DNA of 34,335 bases. Source: Pseudomonas syringae pv. cilantro. Its GTDB lineage: Bacteria > Pseudomonadota > Gammaproteobacteria > Pseudomonadales > Pseudomonadaceae. How positions within the stretch are numbered: the stretch's first letter is position 1; each line of letters starts with the position of its first letter. The notes beneath the pieces were generated by a model. The model had not been told where the DNA came from and made no database searches. It saw only the letters and a program-made list of their open reading frames with translations. Made by a program: the position numbers and the translations under genes. Of the stretch, positions 13,954 to 21,754 are shown in pieces. The stretch covers positions 515,148-549,482 of the forward strand of contig NZ_LGLN01000033.1 in NCBI RefSeq assembly GCF_001293775.1, in the 5' to 3' direction.

Positions 13954-13993
13954 GCTGCCACCCCTTCAGTGGCAGCCTCGAGCTGCCACTGAA
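13954..13993 (-). promoter_or_regulatory. Competing hairpins in the SDR leader
   Basis: Three arms alternate: GCTGCCAC (13954-13961), TTCAGTGGCAGC (13965-13976) and GCTGCCACTGAA (13982-13993). The central arm can pair perfectly with the third (12 pairs, five-base loop) or its GTGGCAGC part with the first (8 pairs, seven-base loop), but not both. In the minus-strand transcript the 12-pair stem forms first. No U-tract follows either stem. Confidence 0.55.
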
Positions 13994-14065
13994 CTAAGTG
14001 TGAATAGAGTGTTTTGACGTTAAGCGTTGATCGGCAACTTCAAAGACGTCCGCTGACCGCTAACG

Positions 14066-15070
14066 TCATGACTTGATTCTGATAACGACTTTGCCCTTGG
14101 CGCGGCCTTTACCGAGATACTCAAGCCCTTCTTTAGCCTGTTCAAACGGAAATACCTTATCCACCACGGGCTTGATGCGCTCTCTTTCCAGCAACTTGCC
14201 AATTTCCTCTAGCTGTTCACCGTCCGGGCGAACAAACAGGAACGAGTAAGTCACGTTGTTTTTGTTCGCCAGTCGCCTGATCTTCCGGCTCATCAAACCA
14301 AACACAAACCTGAAAAAGAAATTCATTCGTCTGGCCTGCGCGAAGGCTTTATCCAGCGGGCCGACCAGGGAGACGATTTTGCCTCCGGGTTTGAGGATGC
14401 CGACCGCTTTTTCAATCGTGTCGCCACGAGTAGTGCCAAGCACCACATCGTAACCGTGCAGTACGTGATCGAATGCCTGCTTTTTGTAATCCACGACCTC
14501 ATCTGCACCCAGGCTGCGAACCAGAGGGATGTTGCCTGTGCTGGTGGTCGTTGCGACGTTGGCGCCGAGGTTTTTTGCCAATTGAATGGCGAAAGTGCCG
14601 ATGCCTCCCGACCCGGCGGGTATGAATACTTTTTGACCTGATCTAAGGTTGGCGCGCTCTTTCAAGGCTTGCCACGCGGTAAGTCCCACCATCGGAATGG
14701 AGGCTGCTTGCACGAAGTCCAGGTTGGCGGGCTTCAGTGCCGCAGCGCTTTGCGGCACGGCGACGAACTCGGCGATGGAGCCTCTGCCGAGGTCAAAAAC
14801 GCTGGCGTATATGGCATCACCCGTCTTGAAACGAGTGACTGCGCTGCCAACCTGTACGACGACGCCAGCCAGGTCGCTGCCCATCGTGGCGGGCAGTTGA
14901 AACTTCAAGACAGGTTTGAAGGTGCCCGTGGTAATCATGTTGTCGATGGGGTTCAGCCCGGCAGCATAAACTTCCACCAAAAGTTCGTCAGGCTTGATGG
15001 CCGGGCGAGGAACATGGTTAATCGCAATGTGAGGCGACTTGCCATAGTTTTCGAATGTCAGTGCTTTCAT
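14066..15070 (-). CDS. MDR-family NADPH:quinone reductase-like oxidoreductase
   Basis: 334-aa medium-chain dehydrogenase. The GroES-like N domain starts MKALTFENYG and contains AAGLNPIDNMI. The Rossmann motif is AGSGGIGTFAIQLAKNLGA (about 152-170). The cysteines that bind catalytic and structural zinc in alcohol dehydrogenases are absent, so it belongs to the zinc-free quinone oxidoreductase/enoyl reductase side. It acts in the cytoplasm with NADPH, probably on quinones or unsaturated ketones. Its ATG overlaps the stop of the upstream hydrolase by four bases, so the two are translationally coupled. Confidence 0.92.
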   Translation of the reverse strand: MKALTFENYGKSPHIAINHVPRPAIKPDELLVEVYAAGLNPIDNMITTGTFKPVLKFQLPATMGSDLAGVVVQVGSAVTRFKTGDAIYASVFDLGRGSIAEFVAVPQSAAALKPANLDFVQAASIPMVGLTAWQALKERANLRSGQKVFIPAGSGGIGTFAIQLAKNLGANVATTTSTGNIPLVRSLGADEVVDYKKQAFDHVLHGYDVVLGTTRGDTIEKAVGILKPGGKIVSLVGPLDKAFAQARRMNFFFRFVFGLMSRKIRRLANKNNVTYSFLFVRPDGEQLEEIGKLLERERIKPVVDKVFPFEQAKEGLEYLGKGRAKGKVVIRIKS

Positions 15071-15957
15071 AATGCGCTCATTTCAATGTTGCCAAACTTC
15101 AGGAACGCCAGCGCTTTCGACACAAAGTCAGTGTGATACTGAAATACGCTGCCATGTCCGGCGTCCGGATAGATGACGAGGTGCGCTTGCGGAATACGCC
15201 TTGCCATCGTGCGGCTCAGGCTGCTCGATATCATGATGTCGCTGTCCCCGGCGACAATCAGTACCGGCATCCGTAAACGTGCAAGGTCTTGTTGTTGCTG
15301 ATTGCCCCAGGCTTTGATCGCCTTGAGTTGACGGAACAGCAGGCGCGGCGTCGGTCCCTTATCGCGGTCAGTAGCGCGTTCCTTCACTCTCTTCAGGTAG
15401 CCTCTGGCAGCGTTTTGGCCATTGAGTGTCGGGGTGAAAAACATGTGCAGCTTTGGATCGCGCAGCGTCAGCAGGCCTTTGAGAATAAGCGGCCAGGACA
15501 AGGCACCTATGCGCTCAATGCCCGGGCCGCCTGCCGGGCCAGTACCGGTCAGGATCAACGTGCGGACCCGCTCGGGTGCTTTCAACGCCAGGTCCTGGGC
15601 CACGAACCCGCCCATTGAAAAACCGATCAGATCAACGCGCTCATAGCCCATGGTGCGGATCAGTTCGAGAGTGTCCCGAGCCATTTCGTCTATGGTCAGT
15701 GGCGCAATGCCGTCGGATAAACCAGCCCCTTGATAGTCGATAGCGATAACGTGGTGTTCCCTGGCAAGGCCATCGACTATGCGTGGGTCGAAATCATCCA
15801 GTACCGCGCCCCAGTAATTGAGCAGGAAAACAGGCACGCCGCCGCGTAAACCTGTTTCGCGGTAGGCGAAGGCAATGCCGGCAACGTTCACTGTTTTATT
15901 GGGAGCCTGAGCAAACGACTGCGCCAGTTGAGCGTCCGGTTTCGAGAGACTCATCAT
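15067..15957 (-). CDS. Alpha/beta-hydrolase
   Basis: 296 aa. The nucleophile elbow is GFSMGG with S114. AIDYQGAGLSDG is the strand/turn before it, the acid lies in VAGDSDIMIS, and the histidine in DAGHGSVFQY. The segment between ~145 and 205 is a helical cap. HGG is replaced by LLNYWGAVLDDFD at the oxyanion region, near the pattern of some non-haem peroxidase and esterase relatives. An AGG lies before the ATG at 15957. It is coupled to the MDR gene by a 4-base overlap, so the two enzymes likely act on successive intermediates. Confidence 0.9.
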   Translation of the reverse strand: MMSLSKPDAQLAQSFAQAPNKTVNVAGIAFAYRETGLRGGVPVFLLNYWGAVLDDFDPRIVDGLAREHHVIAIDYQGAGLSDGIAPLTIDEMARDTLELIRTMGYERVDLIGFSMGGFVAQDLALKAPERVRTLILTGTGPAGGPGIERIGALSWPLILKGLLTLRDPKLHMFFTPTLNGQNAARGYLKRVKERATDRDKGPTPRLLFRQLKAIKAWGNQQQQDLARLRMPVLIVAGDSDIMISSSLSRTMARRIPQAHLVIYPDAGHGSVFQYHTDFVSKALAFLKFGNIEMSAL

Positions 15958-16028
15958 TGATACCTATGTTTCGGGACAGACCGCAGCAATGGCTGGAGCA
16001 GTGGGTTGAATGCGACACGAGGCGCAAT

Positions 16029-16820
16029 TCATTCAGGCTTGGGTTGATAGCGCTCTGCAGCCTGAGCCTGTCGAATGTCCGACATCAATCCTTGGCGCGC
16101 CTGATCCAGTGAATCCCAACGGCCCGCGACGTGCAGGGGGGGAATCGTCACCTGCTCGCGACGATCAAAGCCGATCAGTGCCGCATCGACCAGTTCGTCG
16201 ACATCCATCACCTCGGAAAGGGTATTGAGGTCGATCCCGGCGCGCTCCCAGATTTCAGTGCGGGTGGCCGCCGGTAAAACGGCCTGGACGTACACGCCCT
16301 TGGGCGACAGTTCCAGGTGCATGCCTTGTGACAGGTACAGCACGAAAGCCTTGGTCGCGCCATAAACGGTCATGCCGAACTCCGGCGCAAAGCCCACCAC
16401 CGAGCCGAGGTTGACGATAGAGCCCGTGCCCGATTGCGCAAAGCGCGGGGCCACGGCCGCCGCGAGACGCGTCAGGGCGCTGACGTTCAGGGCGATCATG
16501 GTGTTGATGGCCTCGGCGCTCTGTTGAGGGAACGCGCCGGATTGCGCTATGCCGGCGTTGTTGATCAGAACGCCGATGTTGGCATCGTCACGCAGGCGGC
16601 TTTCGAGCGCGGTGAGGTCGGCAGGATCGGTCAGATCGGCCTGAAGCACTTCGACAGCCACGTCGTGTTCTGCACGCAAGCGCGCTGCCAGCGCCTCAAG
16701 GCGCGCCTTGTCACGCGCGACCAGCACCAGGTCATGACCGCGACGGGCAAATCGATCGGCATAGACGGCACCGATACCGCTGGAAGCGCCGGTGATGAGC
16801 ACAGTGGAAAGCGTTGTCAT
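16029..16820 (-). CDS. Short-chain dehydrogenase/reductase (SDR), second copy type
   Basis: 263 aa with TGASSGIG (10-17), NNAG (87-90), and catalytic S140, Y153 and K157 (YGATK). R36 and K38 after the second strand (LVARDKAR) suggest NADP(H). It is closer to the YqjQ/DltE-like group than to the SDR at 13112, and the two are clearly different genes. AAGGAAA precedes the ATG. It lies 71 bases before the alpha/beta-hydrolase and 47 bases after the OYE gene, on the same strand, so it is part of one probable operon. Confidence 0.92.
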   Translation of the reverse strand: MTTLSTVLITGASSGIGAVYADRFARRGHDLVLVARDKARLEALAARLRAEHDVAVEVLQADLTDPADLTALESRLRDDANIGVLINNAGIAQSGAFPQQSAEAINTMIALNVSALTRLAAAVAPRFAQSGTGSIVNLGSVVGFAPEFGMTVYGATKAFVLYLSQGMHLELSPKGVYVQAVLPAATRTEIWERAGIDLNTLSEVMDVDELVDAALIGFDRREQVTIPPLHVAGRWDSLDQARQGLMSDIRQAQAAERYQPKPE

Positions 16821-16867
16821 GGAGTGTTTCCTTGAAAAATGTGCCGAGGGCAGGGGGGTGGGGCGTT

Positions 16868-17950
16868 TCAGCCGTTGAGCGTCGTATAGTCGGTGTAGCC
16901 TTCAGCCCCGCCGCCATAGAGCGTCGCCTGGTCGAGCGGTGCCAGCGATGCGCCGGTTTTCAAGCGTTCGATCAAGTCAGGGTTACTGATGAACGGACGG
17001 CCGAAAGCGACCAGATCGGCCTTGTTCGCGTTGATTCGCGCCGTTGCAAGTTCAAGGTCATAGCCGTTGTTGGCCAGGTAGGTCTGCTTGAATCGTTGGC
17101 GCAGTGCGTCGTAATCGAATGGCGCAACATCACGTGGGCCGCCAGTAGCGCCTTCCACCACATGGAGAAAAACAATCCCCAGCGCACTTAACTGCTCGGC
17201 GATGTATTCGAATTGCGGTTGTGGATCGCTGCTGGAAACGCCGTTGGCGGGAGAAACCGGCGAGATTCGCACCCCCGTACGATGCGCCCCGATTTCCTTC
17301 TTCACTGCGGTGACGACTTCCAGCAGAAGGCGCGCACGATTTTCTATCGAACCGCCATAGGCATCCGTGCGCTGATTGGCGTTGTCCTTGATGAACTGAT
17401 CGAGCAGATACCCGTTGGCACCGTGAATTTCCACGCCGTCAAAACCTGCGGCCATCGCGTTCGCCGCAGACTGGCGGAAGTCGTTGACGATGCCGGGCAA
17501 CTCCTCCAGTTCCAGCGCGCGTGGCTCGGATACGTCGGCAAAACTGTTGTTGACGAACGTTTTCGTTTGCGCCCGGATTGCCGAAGGCGCGACCGGCGCT
17601 GCGCCGTCTGGTTGCAGGTCAACATGAGAGACCCGGCCCACGTGCCAAAGCTGCACAAAAATGCGCCCGCCCTTGGCATGCACCGCATCCGTGACTTTGC
17701 GCCAGGCAGCGATCTGCTCTGACGTGTACAGCCCCGGCGTGTCCTGATAACCCTGTGCTTGTGCAGAAATTTGCGTGGCTTCAGTGATGATCAGCCCGGC
17801 AGAGGCGCGTTGCGCGTAGTAGGTCGCCGTCAGGTCTGTAGGGGCCAGACCTGCGCCAGCGCGGTTGCGGGTGAGGGGCGCCATGACGACACGATTTGCG
17901 AGTGTCAGCTGGCCCAGCTCAAAAGATTCGAAAAGCGCTTGCTCGGACAT
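16868..17950 (-). CDS. Old yellow enzyme family ene-reductase (FMN)
   Basis: 360-aa TIM-barrel flavoprotein. The N-terminal MAPLTRNRA is the FMN-binding strand. IHGANGYLLDQF carries the substrate-anion pair H176/N179, with the Tyr181 following. DAYGGSIENRARLLLEV and VAFGRPFISNPDLIERL are the classic C-terminal motifs. The family reduces activated C=C bonds, nitroesters and nitroaromatics with NADPH (NemA/XenA-like). It is the first gene of the minus-strand redox run, 225 bases from the TetR gene. A TTGACA -35 with a dyad upstream lies in that gap. Confidence 0.93.
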   Translation of the reverse strand: MSEQALFESFELGQLTLANRVVMAPLTRNRAGAGLAPTDLTATYYAQRASAGLIITEATQISAQAQGYQDTPGLYTSEQIAAWRKVTDAVHAKGGRIFVQLWHVGRVSHVDLQPDGAAPVAPSAIRAQTKTFVNNSFADVSEPRALELEELPGIVNDFRQSAANAMAAGFDGVEIHGANGYLLDQFIKDNANQRTDAYGGSIENRARLLLEVVTAVKKEIGAHRTGVRISPVSPANGVSSSDPQPQFEYIAEQLSALGIVFLHVVEGATGGPRDVAPFDYDALRQRFKQTYLANNGYDLELATARINANKADLVAFGRPFISNPDLIERLKTGASLAPLDQATLYGGGAEGYTDYTTLNG

Positions 17951-18005
17951 GTTTGCAGATTCCGGATGGGGGGATGGCGCTTATGATTACGATCAAAATC
18001 TAAAA

Positions 18006-18035
18006 TGTCAACGCATTGATGTTGATCGACATCAA
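18006..18035 (-). promoter_or_regulatory. OYE promoter -35 with upstream dyad
   Basis: On the minus strand the dyad TTGATGT-N6-ACATCAA (18035-18016) is followed four bases later by a perfect -35 TTGACA (18011-18006). The -10 is poorly defined (around TAATCA). The dyad position suits an activator. It differs from the TetR palindrome at 18822, so a second regulator may be involved. Confidence 0.4.
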
Positions 18036-18174
18036 AGTGATCGATGCCGGTGGTGCTCAGCGTTTTAAGGGACATGAGCAGCGTGATCTGTAAAAAACAC
18101 ACGCGCACCGGCGCGACTGCTGCTTCGCAAGCACGTCGATGTATGGATCGGATGGGGGGGACGTGCGCCTGTTT

Positions 18175-18777
18175 TCAGGTTTGAGGCATCAGCACACATC
18201 TGGTCATCAGCTGGAGTATCGATTCGGCGGAGGGAATAGGCGGTTGATCTGTCTTTCTGTCGATCGTCAGTGAGGCATAGCCGTGCGCGGTGCTCCAGGC
18301 GAGAAAAGTGCGTTCTTGAAGCACTGCCGGCTCGGGTTCGCTGCCGTATTTCTCTATCCACGCGTGGCGTATTGTCTGGCTGAGCACTTGCAGCGCCCGT
18401 TCACCCGACTCGAGCAGCCTGGGCAGCGTGCGATTGACGCCTGAACCGAACATCAGGCGGAAATGCTCCGGGTAACTTTTGGCGAAATTGACATAGCCAA
18501 TGCCGCAGCCAAGGAGAGTGTTATCAAGTTCCTGCTGGGTAGTGAGGATGACATCGGCCATGCGCTCATACCCATCGGCCACCACTTCCGCCAGCAGGTT
18601 TTCCAGAGAACCGAAATGGTGAGCGGGGGCGGCGTGAGAAACATTTGCCCGTCTGGCGCACTCACGCAGCGACATGCCGCGCACGCCTGCTTCGCCGACA
18701 ATATCCCAGGCGGCCTGGCGCAGGGCGGCTGGCAGATTGCCGTGGTGGTAGGCCCGTGGCGTGTCTGACGTCGACAT
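18175..18777 (-). CDS. TetR/AcrR-family repressor (WHG-domain type)
   Basis: 200 aa. The N-terminal HTH (RQAAWDIVGEAGVRGMSLRECARRANVSHAAPAHHFGSLENLLAEV compressed over residues ~18-62) has the usual H-F-G-S-L-E-N/D-L turn. The C-terminal ligand domain carries FLAWSTAHGYASLTID, the W-x-x-x-H-G motif of the TetR_C_33/WHG group. GGAG is six bases before the ATG. It is divergent from the hydrolase at 18895 across a perfect 31-bp palindrome, which is its obvious operator. The minus-strand redox run lies downstream, starting at 17950. Confidence 0.92.
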   Translation of the reverse strand: MSTSDTPRAYHHGNLPAALRQAAWDIVGEAGVRGMSLRECARRANVSHAAPAHHFGSLENLLAEVVADGYERMADVILTTQQELDNTLLGCGIGYVNFAKSYPEHFRLMFGSGVNRTLPRLLESGERALQVLSQTIRHAWIEKYGSEPEPAVLQERTFLAWSTAHGYASLTIDRKTDQPPIPSAESILQLMTRCVLMPQT

Positions 18778-18821
18778 GTGCTGCTCCCTATCATGAAATA
18801 AAAGTTATAAGCCCATCGGGT

Positions 18822-18852
18822 CAGTCTATCTTGTCAGTGACAAGATAGACTG
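18822..18852. promoter_or_regulatory. Perfect 31-bp palindromic operator of the TetR regulator
   Basis: CAGTCTATCTTGTCA (18822-18836), a central G at 18837, and TGACAAGATAGACTG (18838-18852) form 15-base perfect arms. It sits in the 117-base gap between the divergent TetR and hydrolase starts. The length suits one TetR dimer pair or two overlapping dimers, silencing both genes. Confidence 0.8.
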
Positions 18853-18860
18853 TTTTAATG

Positions 18861-18883
18861 GCGCCAGGTCATTTGACTGGCGC
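18861..18883 (+). promoter_or_regulatory. 5'-UTR hairpin touching the hydrolase ribosome site
   Basis: GCGCCAGGTCA and TGACTGGCGC (18874-18883) pair over ten bases with one bulged G. The Shine-Dalgarno GGAG (18884-18887) starts at the very next base and the ATG is seven bases on. The stem could influence ribosome access or mRNA stability. Confidence 0.5.
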
Positions 18884-18894
18884 GGAGAATACCG

Positions 18895-19758
18895 ATGAGC
18901 AAAATCATCAACAGGCTTCGACTAATGGCACTACGGGGCGTTTTCACGCTGGCCAGCCGTATTGTACCGGGCATCACCGGAAGATATCTCGCTCAACGTT
19001 TCGTTACGCCGCAGGCTGCTGAACGTGCCAAGGCCGCAGCTATTCTGAGCGCAGCGCCGGATGTGCAGACCAGTACCCTCGATCTGGACGGAATCAAGGT
19101 TTCTACCTATGTGTGGGGAGACCCATCGAGCCAGCCCTATGTGTTGCTGGCTCACGGCTGGTCCAGTTATGCGATGCGCTTCGTCGAGTGGGTGCCGTTG
19201 TTGCGTTCGATGGGTTACGCGGTGGTGGGTTTCGATCAGCCTGCACATGGACTGAGCGCCGGCAACATCAGCCACATGACGCAATTTGTGAAAGTGCTTC
19301 GGCACGTTGGGCGCCACTTTGGAAAACCAGCGGCCGTGATTGGCCACTCGATGGGCGCCTCAGCCATCGTGTTCGCTCAGGAAGAACAATGGCGTCCCGA
19401 GCGCTTTGTGTTGATTGCCCCGTTTCTGGTTGCGGCAGAGGGCGTATTCAAACAGTTTGACAGCGTCGGTATTGCACACAAAGTCTTCGTTCCTTTTGAA
19501 GCGTACGTGCATTCGCTGACGGGCGAGCGCTTTGCGGACTACGACGCCCGTTTGCGGCTGCCTTTGCTGGATCGTCCTGCCCTGATTATCCATGACCGGC
19601 GGGATCGCGAAACGCCTTGGGAAAATGGCGCGCGGTTTGCAGCGTTATGGCCTGGAGCACGTCTCTTTACTACTGACGGGCTGGGTCACAATCGGTTGAT
19701 TGACCATCCTTCGGTCACCGCTGAAGTCATGAAATTTCTGAAACCGGATGCTCACTAA
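18895..19758 (+). CDS. Alpha/beta-hydrolase under TetR control
   Basis: 287 aa with an N-terminal amphipathic or hydrophobic helix (LMALRGVFTLASRIVPG), possibly membrane-associated. AHGWSS is the oxyanion segment and GHSMGAS the nucleophile elbow (S152). The acid is in IIHDRRDRETPW and the histidine in LGHNRLIDH. It is not closely related to the hydrolase at 15067. The nearest analogues are carboxylesterase or acyl-hydrolase-like lipases. GGAG is seven bases before the ATG. It is most likely induced when the TetR repressor leaves the 31-bp palindrome. Confidence 0.9.
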   Translation: MSKIINRLRLMALRGVFTLASRIVPGITGRYLAQRFVTPQAAERAKAAAILSAAPDVQTSTLDLDGIKVSTYVWGDPSSQPYVLLAHGWSSYAMRFVEWVPLLRSMGYAVVGFDQPAHGLSAGNISHMTQFVKVLRHVGRHFGKPAAVIGHSMGASAIVFAQEEQWRPERFVLIAPFLVAAEGVFKQFDSVGIAHKVFVPFEAYVHSLTGERFADYDARLRLPLLDRPALIIHDRRDRETPWENGARFAALWPGARLFTTDGLGHNRLIDHPSVTAEVMKFLKPDAH

Positions 19759-19927
19759 GTACCTCCGGTTAAGCATCAAAGTTGACAGTGTCATTCACGT
19801 AATGCCGCTCCGGCGTTTACACCCAGCGTTATAAATCCGTGCTTGCCAACTGGATCTGGCTCGTTGAATTGCAAGATGAATACGGGGACAAGTTGCGTTT
19901 CCGATCATCACGAGCTGTGCTTCATCC

Positions 19928-19958
19928 AAAGACCTCTGACCAGTATGTCAGGGTCTTT
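19928..19958 (+). other. Hairpin just before a small ORF
   Basis: AAAGACCTCTGAC and GTCAGGGTCTTT pair over 12 bases with a single bulged base, around CAGTAT. It ends three bases before the ATG at 19961. No T-tract follows. It may be a terminator remnant of the hydrolase transcript or a leader structure. Confidence 0.5.
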
Positions 19959-19960
19959 GA

Positions 19961-20290
19961 ATGTTGGAGGCCGCTGTGGGTTTTAATCATCTTTCCAATG
20001 AGCTGGCTGTGCTGGAAATAGTGCAAAGCTCTAACTTCGTCTGTCCAAGAAAGTTGACGTCTGGCCAACTTTACATGGCATTGATACGTCTTAAGTCTGA
20101 CGTTCCGGTTGTCGGAAGTTTCATGGCGATGATTGATGAGCTAGTAAAAGAGGGGCTTTTGATTTCAGCCGCCGTGCTGGATCACGACCCCTCATTTCCC
20201 TGCGTGCAACATATTATCCTCGGCCTCACCGAAATAGGTGCGGCTGCGCTGCAAGAAAGAAGATGTCAGGCCGACCTCTTTTACACCTGA
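19961..20290 (+). CDS. Small hypothetical protein
   Basis: 109 aa, soluble, with helical segments. A central IRLKSDVPVVGSFMAMIDELVKEGLLISAAVLD reads like a winged-helix or PadR-type wing, followed by HIILGLTEIGAAALQERR, a typical continuation. This resemblance is only a pattern; I do not recognise the protein. The ATG has no SD, and GGAGG (19966-19970) would instead serve a GTG at 19976. The gene could be short by a few residues, or a fragment. It is convergent with the homospermidine synthase gene. Confidence 0.45.
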   Translation: MLEAAVGFNHLSNELAVLEIVQSSNFVCPRKLTSGQLYMALIRLKSDVPVVGSFMAMIDELVKEGLLISAAVLDHDPSFPCVQHIILGLTEIGAAALQERRCQADLFYT

Positions 20291-20338
20291 TCTCAAGCGC
20301 TGCATCTTGTGGCGCGCAGACAGGATCATCTGCTTTGC

Positions 20339-21754
20339 TCATGCAGCCGTAAAATGCCCGAACTGCCAAGGGTCGGCATCAAAAGCACCGGGCTTGCGGA
20401 ATAGCGCATTAGCGGTATGCAGTGGTGTCCAGTCGGTCAGCACGCCTCCGAGTCTGCCCAAAAAAGGCAGGGCGATCTCCATCACTCGCTGGTGATCCAT
20501 CTGTTCGGGTTCGACAATCCCTCGATTCGGGTTTTCAATGGCCCAGACAATGCCCGAATATACGCCTGCCGCAACTTGCAGGCTGGTGGCGTTATTGAAG
20601 GGCGCAATGTGGCGAGCCTGATCGACGCTCAAGATCGAACCGTACCAATAAGCGTTGAGTTTATGCCCCATCATCAACACACCTAGCGCATCAATACCGC
20701 CTGAGGTAATTTCATCCAGCATGATCCGTTTACTGTCCTGCGCGTGCCACCCTCGACCGGTATATTCGTTGATTGAAAGCAGTGCATCGTCACAAGGATG
20801 GTAGGCGTAATGCACGGTGGGGCGGTATCGCAGCGCTCCGTCGTCCCTGACTGTCAACAATTCAGGGATGGATATCGCCTCGTTGTGAGTGATCAACATT
20901 CCGTTACAAGGTCCGCCGTTGGGGGTCCAGGTCTTGACTGACACCGAAGCGCCGGGCCGATCAAGGTAGATAGCGTTGTCAGAGCCATAAAGATGATGGT
21001 GAGCGAAGGGCGGCCAGGTTTTTTCGTGGGTGCCCCAGCCAAGTTCGGCCGGTTGTCCCGCCTCGCTGACAAATCCATCGACTGACCAGGTGTTGACGAA
21101 TTCGCCATCGGACTTGATACGCGCAGAGCGTTGAGTATCACGCTCTGCAATGTGGATGACCTTGACGTTCAGCTCCATCGACAAAACGCCCCAATTTATG
21201 TGGCCTTGATGCCGAGGTACAGGAACCGAGAGTTTTGCAGCCAGCTCGGATAACGCACACTTCAAAAAATGTGATATCAGGCCCGGATTGGCACCATGGG
21301 TCACCACTGCGGTTGGCCCTGTACCCAGTTCTGCACCCAGCGTGAGCAGCTGATCACGAAGTGCATAGTTGGAGCGTTGCGAGGCCGTCAGATCGGGTGA
21401 GATATACGTGCCCTCCCAAGGCTCGATGCAGGTATCGAGATACAGCGCTTGGTGGGCATGGGCAAATCTGATCAGGTCTGCGCTGGAGACATTGACTGAA
21501 AGATTAACGATGAAGTCGCCGCGCGCTACGACGTTGCCCAGCACACCTTCCAGATTGTCTGGTGTCAGTGCTTGATCGATAAACGTCACCCCGGACGCTA
21601 CGAACAGCTCGGAGTCCTTGATGCCTGGTGCGATTATTACAATCCGCGACATGTCGAATGTCAGGGCCGTGCCAAGCAACCCGATAGTGGCTTTGGTGAT
21701 AGAGCCAAAACCGATAAACACCAGTTTCACAGAGAATGTAGCGTCGCTGCTCAT
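20339..21754 (-). CDS. hss: Homospermidine synthase
   Basis: 471-aa NAD+-dependent enzyme making sym-homospermidine from putrescine (two putrescine, or putrescine plus spermidine). Recognised from the N-terminal Rossmann motif VFIGFGSITKATIGLL, the LDTCIEPWEGTY segment, HGANPGLISHF, and the C-terminal TGRGWHAQDSKRIMLDEI and WAIENPNRGIVEPE. These are typical of the bacterial HSS/saccharopine-dehydrogenase-like fold. Start 21754 is chosen for GGGAG eight bases upstream; the open frame runs on to 21799 without support. It stands alone, with no polyamine transport or synthesis gene nearby. Confidence 0.93.
   Translation of the reverse strand: MSSDATFSVKLVFIGFGSITKATIGLLGTALTFDMSRIVIIAPGIKDSELFVASGVTFIDQALTPDNLEGVLGNVVARGDFIVNLSVNVSSADLIRFAHAHQALYLDTCIEPWEGTYISPDLTASQRSNYALRDQLLTLGAELGTGPTAVVTHGANPGLISHFLKCALSELAAKLSVPVPRHQGHINWGVLSMELNVKVIHIAERDTQRSARIKSDGEFVNTWSVDGFVSEAGQPAELGWGTHEKTWPPFAHHHLYGSDNAIYLDRPGASVSVKTWTPNGGPCNGMLITHNEAISIPELLTVRDDGALRYRPTVHYAYHPCDDALLSINEYTGRGWHAQDSKRIMLDEITSGGIDALGVLMMGHKLNAYWYGSILSVDQARHIAPFNNATSLQVAAGVYSGIVWAIENPNRGIVEPEQMDHQRVMEIALPFLGRLGGVLTDWTPLHTANALFRKPGAFDADPWQFGHFTAA

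Noticed and set aside
19839..20021. 60-aa GTG-initiated frame before the 109-aa ORF
   Set aside because: No SD, overlaps the hairpin and the other ORF in another frame; no recognisable features.
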